Source of the DNA: Sedimentisphaerales bacterium
GTDB taxonomy: Bacteria; Planctomycetota; Phycisphaerae; Sedimentisphaerales; Anaerobacaceae
Length of the DNA stretch: 64,000 bases
Assembly (NCBI GenBank): GCA_016931715.1
Contig: JAFGEF010000030.1
Location: forward strand, 1-64,000
Reading direction: 5' to 3'
The translations under genes and the position numbers were made by a program. Under the pieces are notes generated by a model. The model saw only the letters and a program-made list of their open reading frames with translations, was not told the DNA's origin and did not search any database. Of this stretch, positions 1 to 13,497 are shown piece by piece (the first letter of the stretch is position 1; the number at the start of each line of letters is the position of its first letter).

Positions 1-196
1 ATCGCTTCGCCGCTCTGATAATCCAATCTCAAATACATAATACTATATCCTAAACCGTATTAACTGTATTACATATACTACAACAGTTGAAGTATTTTTG
101 TCAACACAAAAAATAAAATATTTTAAAAAAATTTTAATTAGGTGCCTCTAACAAAATGAATTTTTAAGATGCAGCATTGCCACTCTCGTAATGCTT

Positions 197-222
197 CGCG
201 GGCAAGATGCCCGCGACACGAT
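197..222. repeat. short palindromic repeat, copy 1
   Basis: The segment contains the palindrome GCGGGCA-AGA-TGCCCGC followed by GACACGAT. The same 25 bases recur at 55832-55856. It lies in the noncoding stretch before carB, where I see no gene. The function is unknown; it looks like a dispersed intergenic repeat. Confidence 0.7.
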
Positions 223-455
223 TCTTTTTGTTATAGGTTTTAAGTAAAAATTTCCGGCATCGAACTGTTCCTAATCCGTTTTACTGCAAACACTTACAGA
301 ATGAAAGAGTCCTTTTCTTTTTGTGATATTATTTTTACCTTTTCAAAAAAAATGCTACAAGAGAACAGAAAAAGACAAAATTGTTCAATAAAAATGGCGT
401 TTTCAGGGTTATTATGCGGCTTTTCAGGTAAATATGATTTTATCGTAAGTTGCAT

Positions 456-484
456 TTGACTTTATTACGTTTTTGTAGTTAAAT
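456..484 (+). promoter_or_regulatory. probable sigma70-type promoter of carB
   Basis: TTGACT (456-461) and TTAAAT (479-484) are separated by 17 bases, about 65 bases before the carB start. The rest of 1-549 holds no credible ORF: it is AT-rich and carries one short palindromic repeat. I saw no attenuator or riboswitch fold. Confidence 0.55.
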
Positions 485-549
485 TCTTTGCAATTTACGC
501 ATATGTGATGTGATTATAATATTAACGTTTTTGGTCAGGAGAAGATAGA

Positions 550-3762
<3,213 letters not shown>

Positions 3763-4985
3763 TTAGCCAGTCCCTGTAATTTATTTTCATCCAGGCCGAT
3801 TTCATCGTCTGTTAAATAACAGGCCGGGTCAGGAGCCCATGGACTGCCAAAATGCAAATCCGCGCGGACTCGCAAACTTCCCCCGCACAGATCGAAATAT
3901 TTGCACAGCCTGCATCTGCCCTTTATATGACTTCGCCTGTCTTTAAGACCGGCAAGAAGAGAATCACTCGTATCATTCCAAATGTCACTGAATCGTCTTT
4001 TGCGAATGTCACCAAGATTGTAATGCCCCCAGAACTGGTCCGGATGGACTTTGCCGTGAAAATCGATGCAGCCTATCCCGACGCCGCTGCTGTATAATCC
4101 CCCGCCGTTCCATTCAAGCAGCTTGAGGACATCTTCAGCCCGGGAAGGATTTTCTTCTTTTAATTTCAGATAGACATACACACCATCAACATGATTATCA
4201 ACTGTCAAAATATCGGTTTTTCGCCCGGCTTGCTTATATTGTTTTGTTTTAGTTAAAATTAAATCAAGGGCATTTCTGGTTTGCTCATGAGTGAGGTCTT
4301 CTGCCGCTATATTGCTTCCCCGACCGCTCGGGACAAGATGATAGAAACACGCGCGCTCGATATTTTCAGACTCGAAAAAATCGAACAATCGCTCAAGTTC
4401 CTGAACGTTCTTTTTTGTCAGAGTCAGTCTCAAGCCGATTCGCACATCCTGATTCTGACAATTTCTTATACCTTCAACTGCCCTTTCAAACGCACCATCG
4501 ACTCCCCTGAATTTATTATTAACTTCTCCGATGCCATCAAGACTAATACCGACATAAGATACGCCGCTCTGTTTTATTTTACCGGCAATGCCGGCAGTGA
4601 TAAGAGTTCCATTCGTAGAAATAACCGCGCGAAGTCCCTGACCAGTCGCATATTTTATCAGCTCGAAAAGGTCGTGACGCATGAGCGGCTCGCCGCCTGA
4701 AAATAAAACAGAAGGTACGCCAAATCTCCCAAGGTCATCCAATACTGCTTTTGCTTCACTTGTAGAAAGCTCATCATCCGCCTGTTTTACGCCGCTGTCG
4801 TTGTAGCAGTGAACACATTTGAGATTGCATGCCCTTGTAATATTCCAGACAACGATGGGCTTTCTCTCGCAGGCTTTCTTAGGGACGTATTCACCTTCGC
4901 GCTCGCCAGAGCCTTTTTTGCCGTAGCGGAGCCAGTCTCCCGGAGTCACCTGGTCACAATATAATTTACTGATATTTATCATAAT

Positions 4986-6065
4986 TCATTTCACAGTTTC
5001 ATTCGGGATATAAACGCAAAAAGGCTCTTGTGCCATATAGTCCCCTGTCGCGGCGTAAGCCCTTCCCCTGCATCCGCCGCATATATGTTTATAGCCGCAA
5101 ATACCGCACTTGCCTTCGAGCTGATTACTGTCGCGCATCCGGGCAAGGTCTTTGTTATTGTACCAGATATCTTCGAGCTTATCATCAAGCACATTGCCGC
5201 ATTTTACAGGCAGATACCCGCAGGGAAATACATCCCCCTGATGGCCGACAAACAAGACTCCAAGTCCGGCGAGGCAGCCTCTTGATTTTCCGCTTCGCCC
5301 GTGACCTTTTTTAATATTTACAGGCTCTCCCTGCTGCCTAACGATACGTTCATAAAACGGACCGCACGTTACTTTGACCTGCAATTGTCCGCGTTTTTCC
5401 AGCTCATAAATCTCGAGCATTTTCTGTTCATACTGCATTGGCGAAAGCATATCTGTCTGAGCCAGCGATAAGCCGCAGCCGACGGGTACGAGCACAAAAA
5501 TATGCAGCGCCGTCGCACCGAGTGACTCCGCAAGCTCATAAACATCCTGAATCTGATAAGCATTATGCTTAGTCAGTGTAAGGTTTATCTGGAAAGGGAC
5601 ATTATTTTCCCGAAGATGCCCGATACCTTCCAACACCCGTTCAAAAGAACCATCCTGCCGCCTGAGTTTGTTATGAATTTCCGCAGATGCTCCATCGAGA
5701 CTTACCGATACTCTCATAACGCCGCTGTCACGTATCCGGGACGCTATGCCCGAATCGATTAAAGTCCCGTTCGTTGCCAGAGCAGGAATAATATCAAGAG
5801 ATTTTGCATAACTGATTAAATCGAAAACATCCTCCCTGCAAAGCGGCTCGCCCCCCGAAAAAACCAATACAGGCATCATGGGCTGCTTTTTGCCAAGACT
5901 CGACAATTGCTCAATCAAATCTTTCGCCTGAACAGTAGTTATATCTCTGCCAGCGGTATCATCCGATTCAATTCTTCTGCAGTGAGCACAAGCCAAATTA
6001 CACCTGATTGTACTTTCCCAAAATAACAGTCTCAGCATTTGCTTTGATGTGGAAGAAGCATTCAT
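4986..6065 (-). CDS. ahbD: AhbD-like radical SAM protein (heme synthase)
   Basis: AhbD (NirJ2 type) oxidatively decarboxylates the two propionates of iron-coproporphyrin III to vinyl groups, yielding heme b. Near the N-terminus LRLLFWESTIRCNLACAHC carries the CxxxCxxC cluster, followed by VFSGGEP. The C-terminal motif CGICGYKHICGGCRGRAYA, then GDYMAQEPFC, is typical of AhbD and binds an auxiliary 4Fe-4S cluster. I chose ATG at 6065, about 12 bases after AAAGGA. A TTG at 6077 would add four residues and overlap the upstream stop in a TTGA arrangement. It is the second gene of the operon, between the MTHFR fusion and ahbC. Confidence 0.85.
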   Translation of the reverse strand: MNASSTSKQMLRLLFWESTIRCNLACAHCRRIESDDTAGRDITTVQAKDLIEQLSSLGKKQPMMPVLVFSGGEPLCREDVFDLISYAKSLDIIPALATNGTLIDSGIASRIRDSGVMRVSVSLDGASAEIHNKLRRQDGSFERVLEGIGHLRENNVPFQINLTLTKHNAYQIQDVYELAESLGATALHIFVLVPVGCGLSLAQTDMLSPMQYEQKMLEIYELEKRGQLQVKVTCGPFYERIVRQQGEPVNIKKGHGRSGKSRGCLAGLGVLFVGHQGDVFPCGYLPVKCGNVLDDKLEDIWYNNKDLARMRDSNQLEGKCGICGYKHICGGCRGRAYAATGDYMAQEPFCVYIPNETVK

Positions 6066-6073
6066 CTGATAAT

Positions 6074-8515
6074 TCAATCCTTTAAGAAATCTTTTATTTG
6101 CGCAGCCGCTGCTTCTTTGTGTTCAGGCGAGCCATCTATTTTAATAAAAGCATCGACAAGCTTAATAAGTTCGGCATCAGGCTCAATACTGCCATATTGG
6201 AGAGCGACGTTTACAAACAAAGAATCAAATCCATATTCGAATGCTTTGCTTACATATGCCCTTGTAATGCCTATGCTTCGCTTTAGTGTATTACATGCCA
6301 TTGAGGGACGCATCAAACAATGCACACCCGACATTTTTCGGTCATTGATGATTTTTTTCGCGGATTCAAACATGACATGTGTGCACCCGTGATTATTATC
6401 ACTCTTCTGCAAATCCGATGCTAACGGACATGCCTCTAACTCGAAAAATACTTCTTTTGGTTTAAAGCCGTAATCAACAACAGCCTTTTCAAAAATCTTT
6501 CCAGCAGATAAATACAGACGCTCCACTTCTTCTTTTCCACTCAAGCCTGAATGCTGCTCATTATCATGCAAAAGGACAACGACTCCGAAGTCGTAATCCT
6601 TCCTCATCGCAAGAATTCCATCCATCTTATCCTGCTTAATAGAGCTTAACAAAGGCGGCCTTACAGGTGAGCCTGTATCATACCATTTCTTCAATCCATC
6701 AATCAGAACCTTATTATCGCTGCTGTCGATACATATCGGAACATGGTGACCATATTTTTGTATCAGCCGAACATATTCGATAATCATATCAGCAGCCTGC
6801 CGGCGATTATTATTGAAAGCATCCAAATTCACTGCGATATAATCAGCGCATGCCAGAGCCTGAGAGTCAATCATAGCCAGAACATAATTCAAATGGCCGC
6901 CATGCTTCGAATAAGCATCAGCGCCGATTTCATGGAGATGCTTCATTATTCTGCCTGTTCTCGGCACAAGAGAATTGATTAGCTCGCCAATCGAAATAAA
7001 AGACGGCTTTGCATTATGGTCACGTCCGAACCAGTCATTGAGAATCGATGACGTTTGCTCCAGGCTGTGGATTCGCGGTTCGTTAATCAATTTTCTCAAT
7101 TTATCAATTCCGCCTGGCACAGAAGCGGCAGCGTTATAAATCCGTTCGCCTATACAGGCAATTTCAAGATTGTTCCCGCATAAACCATCTGCTGTAGCGT
7201 CACCACATGGCGCATTTGAAAGTTTTTTTTCGCAGCCGCCTATCGTGCAAAGACTGAAATTCTCAGGCAGATAACAATCGCCGCACATGTCACACTCGAA
7301 CATCATGTGCTTAAACGCATACTCGAAAGCAGCAAAAGAATTATATACAAATCCCTTATTTTTTTTCGCACCTAAAACAGACATAGCTTTACCTGCCGCA
7401 CGAAATCCCAAACTCTCCGGCTCAAATAAATGCCTGTGAAAAATATCGAAGAATTTATGCTTAAATTTCTGTTTTGGTTTTGAAAGACTGATATGCTGTC
7501 CTGATTCATTATAAAGATAAAAACCGTCTTTCTTCGGCCAGCAGAGATTATCCCTGTACTGTTCCCAGTCAGTTCCTATTTCCGATGCGCGCTGAAGTAT
7601 TCGGGTAAATACATCGAAGTCGTGAACCGAACCAATATCAACACCCGCCGCCCCGATAGATTTGTACATCGCCACCTGCTGGGCACATCGCTCGATATGC
7701 TCATCGTAACTTTCAGAGGAAAGCTTGGCAAAAAACTCATCACTGACAAAACAGCCCGGCAATTTCAAATCGTGCATCAATCGCGGCAATGGATTAGTCG
7801 TGCTTAATAATAAGACATCACCTATTACAGGAATATCGACATTGTTCTCTTTCAGATAACGGAAAAGCTCAACAGACTTTTTCCAGTCCCAGCCCACCTG
7901 TGTTATGAGAAATTCAGCACCGCAGGCAATTTTTTTCTCCATCTTATAATACTGCTGCATCTGTGAAGCTTCGGTATATTTAAATGGAGATACGGCGGCT
8001 CCCGGAAAAAACTGGGGAACATTATCAAGTGCATTTGGGGAAGATTTCAAATATTCATTTACATTTATTCGTTTGATTAATTGCAATAAATTTATTGAGT
8101 CAAGCTCAAATACTCCCTTCCCCCTGACAGGTTTATCACCTGTTACAATCAGCATAGACTCGACTTCCATCGCTTTAAATCCGGCAAGAGAACTGACGAG
8201 AGCATCGGAATTTTTGTCTTTACAGCTTATATGCGGTATAAAATCAAGGTCTCCGAGCAGTCCTCTCGACTTTATATGAGAAAGCATATCAACAGGTTCG
8301 ATATTCGGAGTTCCTACAGAATTATCGGTGCTTGTAATACCGACAAAATCAAAACCATTTGATTTGAAATCAGGCTTGGCCGCTTGATAGGATTGCAGAA
8401 ATCTGTCTATCGGAGCGAAGCTGAAATCCGGACCGCTGGTCAATTCCATTATCACAACGAAGCCGGATTTATCTTTTATTTTGTCCTTAAAGCGTTTTTG
8501 CTGCATAATTACCAT
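6074..8515 (-). CDS. methylenetetrahydrofolate reductase / MTHFR_C / pterin-binding methyltransferase fusion
   Basis: This 813-residue protein appears to join three C1-metabolism modules. Residues about 18-330 resemble the MTHFR barrel, with the acidic residue in FVVIMELTSG, PHISCKDKN, and LIVTGDKPV. Residues about 350-480 contain the cysteine-rich MTHFR_C region (CDMCGDCYLP, CTIGGCEKK, APCGD) found next to MTHFR in acetogens and some other anaerobes. From about residue 507 (SIGELINSLVPRTG, ADYIAVNLDAF, ICIDSSD) it resembles pterin-binding methyltransferases of the AcsE/DHPS fold. A direct link from methylene-THF to methyl transfer onto a corrinoid protein is inferred. It is the first gene of the operon and overlaps ahbD or nearly so. 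An alternative ATG lies at 8506. Confidence 0.8.
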   Translation of the reverse strand: MVIMQQKRFKDKIKDKSGFVVIMELTSGPDFSFAPIDRFLQSYQAAKPDFKSNGFDFVGITSTDNSVGTPNIEPVDMLSHIKSRGLLGDLDFIPHISCKDKNSDALVSSLAGFKAMEVESMLIVTGDKPVRGKGVFELDSINLLQLIKRINVNEYLKSSPNALDNVPQFFPGAAVSPFKYTEASQMQQYYKMEKKIACGAEFLITQVGWDWKKSVELFRYLKENNVDIPVIGDVLLLSTTNPLPRLMHDLKLPGCFVSDEFFAKLSSESYDEHIERCAQQVAMYKSIGAAGVDIGSVHDFDVFTRILQRASEIGTDWEQYRDNLCWPKKDGFYLYNESGQHISLSKPKQKFKHKFFDIFHRHLFEPESLGFRAAGKAMSVLGAKKNKGFVYNSFAAFEYAFKHMMFECDMCGDCYLPENFSLCTIGGCEKKLSNAPCGDATADGLCGNNLEIACIGERIYNAAASVPGGIDKLRKLINEPRIHSLEQTSSILNDWFGRDHNAKPSFISIGELINSLVPRTGRIMKHLHEIGADAYSKHGGHLNYVLAMIDSQALACADYIAVNLDAFNNNRRQAADMIIEYVRLIQKYGHHVPICIDSSDNKVLIDGLKKWYDTGSPVRPPLLSSIKQDKMDGILAMRKDYDFGVVVLLHDNEQHSGLSGKEEVERLYLSAGKIFEKAVVDYGFKPKEVFFELEACPLASDLQKSDNNHGCTHVMFESAKKIINDRKMSGVHCLMRPSMACNTLKRSIGITRAYVSKAFEYGFDSLFVNVALQYGSIEPDAELIKLVDAFIKIDGSPEHKEAAAAQIKDFLKD

Positions 8516-8580
8516 TATTTTTCTACAAAAACCTTATTATCCTTCTATTACAATATTTAGACATTATTATACTAAAGAGT

Positions 8581-8625
8581 AATAAAAATAAAAAGCCGCA
8601 AAGTTATTTTACTTCTTTGCAGCTT
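8581..8625 (-). terminator. intrinsic terminator after the TPR gene
   Basis: Read on the minus strand, AAGCTGCAAAG pairs with CTTTGCGGCTT (one G-U pair) around a short loop. A T-rich tract TTTATTTTTATT follows. It lies between the end of the TPR gene and the start of the MTHFR fusion, and so closes the polysaccharide/exosortase transcript. Confidence 0.75.
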
Positions 8626-8674
8626 CTGAATTTTTGTGTTGTATTATAGATTTAACAAAATACTTTAAGACATA

Positions 8675-11600
8675 TCACTGGATAAATCCTTTAATCTCCT
8701 CCATTTCGGCTGGTGTGAATATATTAAGCTTCTGGTTTATTTCCTGTGCACGTACAAAGTATTGTTTGGCCCCGGCAAAATCACTGAGCTTTATGCAAAT
8801 GCGGCCAATATTGAGAAATGCCTTTGCCTGCTGTCTCGAACCGGAAGGTGCCAACTCAGCAAGTTTCTCAAAATCCTTTTTAGCCTTATCAAGCTGATTG
8901 CCGGATTTTAATAAAATAGTTCCCCGCGTATCAAGCAGGTTCAGGTTATTTGGTGCAAGTGACAAACCTTTATCAGCCAATTCCAATGCCTTGCTGTAAT
9001 CCTTATAATTGTCCTGAAGTATCCATGCGAAATCGTTCAGCACTCGTACATCTTTAGGGAATTTTTCAAGCAGATTTCTGTATATTTTCTCTGCCCGTTC
9101 GATATTTCCCATACTATATAAAGCTGAAGCCAGGTAGAAATTTTCATTCAGTGAATCCGGTGAAAGAGATACTGCATACTCAAAAAGCTTAATACCTTCT
9201 TCTTTGAGTTCCCTGGAATTCAATGAAATTAAAATAGTTGCGGCTTTCAGAAGAACCTGTGTGTTGGGGGACTTGGCAGATATAAACAATGTGCTGATTT
9301 GTGACAGTTCATCAAATTTATTTTGTGCAATCAGAAGTAAAAATCGTGAATATATCACAGACAGATTATTCGGCTCTATTCCAGCCGCCTGGTTTATTTT
9401 TTGTTCAGATTTATTCAAATCGCCTGTGACAAGATATAATTCAGAAAGAGCCGCAAGAGCGGAAACACTGCTGCTTCCTGGCTCTGTTTGACAATATGCC
9501 TCCAAATCAGGAATAGCATTTTTTGCCTGATCCATAAGAACTGAAATGCTGCTCTTTGCTATCAGCAGTTTCTCATCTTTTGGATTGCTCACTAACGCCG
9601 ATTCAACCATTGTTCCTGCTTCCTTAAGGAGACGGCTGTCTTGGCTGTTTATGGCTGCCATGATAAAAATATCACGAGCTTCAGTATTGTCCGGATATTT
9701 CTTGAGTATAATATTAGCAAGCTCGGCTGCTATCTGAAAATTTCCCGCTTCCAGTTCTATTCTGCTGCGCGTTGTCATCAAAACCGGATTATCAGAATTA
9801 GCTCCCAAACCTCGTATCACATACTCACGTGCAGCGTCATAGTTCTTCTCTTTAGCTGCAATACTAATGAGCATAAGATACGCATCAATTGAAGTTGGTT
9901 CCAGCTTAATTATTTTCTGAAGTATTTCCCCGGCCGCCGCTATTGATTGCGAAGTCGGATTTTCCAGCAATAAAGCAGCTTTGAATCTCATTATATCAGT
10001 ATCCTGAGGCAGCTTTTCCTCAAGTTTCTTTAGAATATTTTTCGACCTGTCAATATCACGCGATGGTCCTTCAACAGCAAGCAGCTTCATAAGAGCGCGT
10101 TCCAGCGGCAAATCTTCCGGATATTTTGCGAGACCTTCTTCGATTGCAGATATAGCTTTATCGAATTGTTTTCTCTCAGCAAAAAATTCGCTTAAAATCG
10201 CAAAACCATTGATTCCACCGTCCTCAAACGTTGTAAGTTTTCTAAAGTCCTTTTCCGCCAGCTCATACACACCTTCATTGGCAAAGTACATGCCTCTTAA
10301 ACGATAAGCATTGAAATTATCATGAGCTGTCACATAATCATTGAGGATTTTAAGAGCTTCATCAGTCCGCCCTTCCGTTTTCAGGATACCTGCTTTTGTT
10401 CCCGCAACTACAAATGAATCTGGAGAGACAGCAAGAGCTTCATCAAGATATGTAAAAGCCTGGCCGGCATCTTTGGTCTGCTGGTAAATCAGTCTTGCCA
10501 ACTGTATCCGTGAAATTGTATCTTTCTTATCATTGGATACCCGCAGTTCCAGTTGTTTTATCGCTTCGGAAATATCTCCTGCCGAAAGAGCCATCCTGAT
10601 TTGCCAGACATTTAAGAGATTTTTACTCATACCGGCCTGCTGAAGAATTTTTTCAGCTTCTGAAACACGTCCCTGCTCTTCAAGAAACAATAGTAACGCG
10701 TTTGCTATATCTGAAGCCGAAGGATTCCTTGCCAATGCCTGTTTGCATGTATCTTCGACTCGTCGAGTGTCCCCGAGCTTCTTGTACAAATCAACCAGCA
10801 TAAGTACAGGTGTTGACCAGCTTGGATCTGCACTGATACAGGTTTGAAGCATATCAGCAATATCCTGCTGCTTTGAACGCCATTGGTCCGAAGACAACCA
10901 TAACTTCGACTGATTCAGACGCCACCATAAACCTGACTGCCCCTCGATTTGTTTTATTTCACCGATAAGTTTCTCAGCTTCTTCGGAGTTTTGCTGGATT
11001 TCACGTAATTCCAAAAGCAGCAGACGAGCCTGAAGGTCCCTGTTGTCCTGTTCAGCAAGATTTTTTATTCGCTGTATGCCTTCATTCCGTTTTTCCTGGA
11101 TTCCCTGTATTATCTCCAGTAAAGCAAGTTTAATTGTTATAGAGCGTTTATCTTCTTTATCCGTTATTTTATTAAGAGCTTCTTTAAGTGTATCCTGCGC
11201 CAGATCATATTTTGCATTTCCCGAATATAAATCTGCCAGACTTAACCATGGTTTTGCAGAATCCGGATGATTCGTACAGGCTGTTGTATAGATTCTGGCA
11301 GCGTCGTCTGGTGCAGATTTAATTTTCTTATAAAGGTTAGCAAGCTGCATTTCAGCGTTCAGAGAATCGTTACAATCAGCAATAGCCTGTATCAGTTCTT
11401 TTTCTGCTGTTTCAGTTTGTCCGAGATATTCAGCAATAGAAGCCTGCATCATGCGAATACTTATTAAATCAGGATGTTTCAGACGTAAATCAGCCAATTC
11501 TTTCGAGAATTTTTCAAGGGAAGCCTTATCCTGATTACTCAAATTTTCGCCGGCTATGCGGATACCGGACTCAATGCGAAGCAATTTGGCGGAAATATCA

Positions 11601-13081
11601 TCAGGCATGAGAGATTCTGCCAATTCGGCATTTTTAAATGCTTGACTCCATTGCTTCATCTGGGAATATGTTCTTGCAAGCTGCATGATCATTTCAGTAT
11701 CTTTAGGATATAATTTATTATAATTTTCGATAGCGGCAATCGCTCGCCTGGGCTGTTCGGTTTGGATATAAGCCTCTGCAAGAAGCTGCCATAGTTCGGC
11801 AACAGAGGCATTATTCGCAATAACCGATTGTAAAATATCAATAATGAGATATGGTTTTCCTTCACCCCTGGCTACTAAAACCTGCAAATAAGCGTTTTCG
11901 AGACTATTTAATTGTGTATCATTCTGTTTGCGCAGAATCCCCAAATATTCATCAAGGTACTTGCGTGCTTCCGCTTCTTTTTCCGCCGCAGCATAAGACC
12001 TGACGACTGCTGGAAGAATCCTGATTCTGTGCCTTTCCTCTGTCAGCAGTTCCAGCGATTCATCAGACAATTTGATAGCCTGTGATATTTCTCCCTTACG
12101 CAAAGCTATTTCAGAAGACAATAAAAATCTGGTAACTTCTAAGTCCTTGGAATCAAAGAAATACTTCTCTATAGTTTCCTGCGAGAGATTATCAATCGCC
12201 TTTATCTGTTCAGAAACTTTTTCAAAATCTCCCAGCGTAATCCATTTCGAGGCTGCCATGAATCTCACACGCGGATTTTCTGTGCCAAGTTCATCAGCTT
12301 TAAGAAGGTCTTCACGAGTAGCAGCTAACCTGTCGCCCAAAGTCATACCTGAAATAGCTGGACTCTCACAATAAAATCTGGCTCGATTTACAACTGCCTC
12401 TGCAGATCCAGGGGCATAATCTACCGCCTTTTTAAGCCATTTGAGGGCTTCCTCTGCCGCCTGCGGAGAACTATCCTTCTTTACAATAATACTGCTCATC
12501 AACTGACAGGCTTGTACATATTCATCCTGTTTTTCAGGAATTTTCTCGAGTTCCCTACTAAACTGAAGCAGCGTTTTTTGTGCCTCTTCATCCTGGTTCA
12601 GATTGGTCAAAGCATCAGCCAGCCATAAAGGAGCTTTTTTATCATCAGAAACATGCTCAAGACGCTTTCGTGCAATATAAGCAAGTTCTTCGTAATTTCC
12701 TATGCTCCTGTATAATGAAGCCAGTTTTTCATAAGCCGTTTCGTCAAAATAGTCCTTTTGAATTACATCGCGATAGATTGATATTGCCTCGAAAACAGCT
12801 TCTATATCAAGCGGCCGAATAGACAAACGTGCTTCACCATATTTTTTTAGAATTTCAAGGTCATCCGGATTTCGACCCAGATATTCTTTGAAGTGCTTAT
12901 AAGCAGCAGGCCAGTCCTTGTTTTCATATGCTTGCTGACCTGCATCTAAATCCATTTTCGAAAGTACGCTTCTCCGTATTTGACGAGCAGCAAATAAAGA
13001 AATTATGATAGCTGCCGTAATTACTATTAAAATAATAAGTACCTTTACATTAACCTTCGCATATCTTTTTCCTTTGAGCAT
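8675..13081 (-). CDS. large membrane-anchored TPR-repeat protein
   Basis: This protein of about 1468 residues has one N-terminal membrane segment (roughly VKVLIILIVITAAIIISLFA), followed almost entirely by helical tetratricopeptide repeats, e.g. AEKIYRNLLEKFPKDVRVLN and KALELADKGLSLAPNNLN near the C-terminus. It should be an inner-membrane protein with a long extracytoplasmic solenoid. TPR proteins such as PrsT are a known companion of exosortase/PEP-CTERM loci; this one lacks a lipobox and is longer. It lies just downstream of the PEP-CTERM genes and is the last gene of the locus. I chose ATG at 13081 because GGAG sits nine bases before it; an in-frame ATG at 13105 lacks a site. A scaffold role in export or polymer assembly is inferred. 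Confidence 0.85.
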   Translation of the reverse strand: MLKGKRYAKVNVKVLIILIVITAAIIISLFAARQIRRSVLSKMDLDAGQQAYENKDWPAAYKHFKEYLGRNPDDLEILKKYGEARLSIRPLDIEAVFEAISIYRDVIQKDYFDETAYEKLASLYRSIGNYEELAYIARKRLEHVSDDKKAPLWLADALTNLNQDEEAQKTLLQFSRELEKIPEKQDEYVQACQLMSSIIVKKDSSPQAAEEALKWLKKAVDYAPGSAEAVVNRARFYCESPAISGMTLGDRLAATREDLLKADELGTENPRVRFMAASKWITLGDFEKVSEQIKAIDNLSQETIEKYFFDSKDLEVTRFLLSSEIALRKGEISQAIKLSDESLELLTEERHRIRILPAVVRSYAAAEKEAEARKYLDEYLGILRKQNDTQLNSLENAYLQVLVARGEGKPYLIIDILQSVIANNASVAELWQLLAEAYIQTEQPRRAIAAIENYNKLYPKDTEMIMQLARTYSQMKQWSQAFKNAELAESLMPDDISAKLLRIESGIRIAGENLSNQDKASLEKFSKELADLRLKHPDLISIRMMQASIAEYLGQTETAEKELIQAIADCNDSLNAEMQLANLYKKIKSAPDDAARIYTTACTNHPDSAKPWLSLADLYSGNAKYDLAQDTLKEALNKITDKEDKRSITIKLALLEIIQGIQEKRNEGIQRIKNLAEQDNRDLQARLLLLELREIQQNSEEAEKLIGEIKQIEGQSGLWWRLNQSKLWLSSDQWRSKQQDIADMLQTCISADPSWSTPVLMLVDLYKKLGDTRRVEDTCKQALARNPSASDIANALLLFLEEQGRVSEAEKILQQAGMSKNLLNVWQIRMALSAGDISEAIKQLELRVSNDKKDTISRIQLARLIYQQTKDAGQAFTYLDEALAVSPDSFVVAGTKAGILKTEGRTDEALKILNDYVTAHDNFNAYRLRGMYFANEGVYELAEKDFRKLTTFEDGGINGFAILSEFFAERKQFDKAISAIEEGLAKYPEDLPLERALMKLLAVEGPSRDIDRSKNILKKLEEKLPQDTDIMRFKAALLLENPTSQSIAAAGEILQKIIKLEPTSIDAYLMLISIAAKEKNYDAAREYVIRGLGANSDNPVLMTTRSRIELEAGNFQIAAELANIILKKYPDNTEARDIFIMAAINSQDSRLLKEAGTMVESALVSNPKDEKLLIAKSSISVLMDQAKNAIPDLEAYCQTEPGSSSVSALAALSELYLVTGDLNKSEQKINQAAGIEPNNLSVIYSRFLLLIAQNKFDELSQISTLFISAKSPNTQVLLKAATILISLNSRELKEEGIKLFEYAVSLSPDSLNENFYLASALYSMGNIERAEKIYRNLLEKFPKDVRVLNDFAWILQDNYKDYSKALELADKGLSLAPNNLNLLDTRGTILLKSGNQLDKAKKDFEKLAELAPSGSRQQAKAFLNIGRICIKLSDFAGAKQYFVRAQEINQKLNIFTPAEMEEIKGFIQ

Positions 13082-13497
13082 GATACATATCTCCATATAA
13101 TTCATTGCTTGATAATTACTATAAAAAGACTATTTATGACTCTTCATTATTAACAATCGAAAGTTTTTAGTAATTTCTTTATCAAAATAATCATATCTTA
13201 GATTATTTGCTAGTATCTGCAGTAAATATTTGCGCAGAAAATCACCAATTATGATATAACCTGATTATATCCCATGCAAGTAAATTTAGAGTGATGATAT
13301 AAGTTTGTAAATTCCCCCACATACATACAACTGCTTTTTAACAAACACTTGTTATGTATAAACTATCCCTGTTTAACCTTTATTACTGCTAATAAAGGCT
13401 CTCCTCTTCTATTATTGCGAGACTTAAACTGATCAAGGTTTCACAACCAGTCCACAAAGGCACAAAATCTTGTGCCTTTGTTCTCTTTTGCCGTTCA
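13082..13497. other. intergenic region before the TPR gene with small inverted repeats
   Basis: I see no gene in these 416 bases. They hold TAACAA-ACAC-TTGTTA (13339-13354), a 9-bp perfect stem at 13377-13398, and the terminator-like hairpin listed separately. On the minus strand a TATAAT (13264-13269) could be a -10 box for the TPR gene, but I find no matching -35. The region may let the TPR gene be expressed separately from the PEP-CTERM genes. Confidence 0.4.
13455..13480 (-). terminator. hairpin downstream of the first PEP-CTERM gene
   Basis: CAAAGGCACAA pairs perfectly with TTGTGCCTTTG (11 bp, loop AATC). It starts 17 bases after the PEP-CTERM stop codon. The minus-strand side lacks a run of U, so it could be a terminator of moderate strength or an mRNA-stabilising hairpin. 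Confidence 0.5.

Noticed and set aside
8516-8674. Possible S-box or cobalamin riboswitch before the MTHFR fusion
   Set aside because: Only a simple terminator hairpin is present, which serves the upstream TPR gene.
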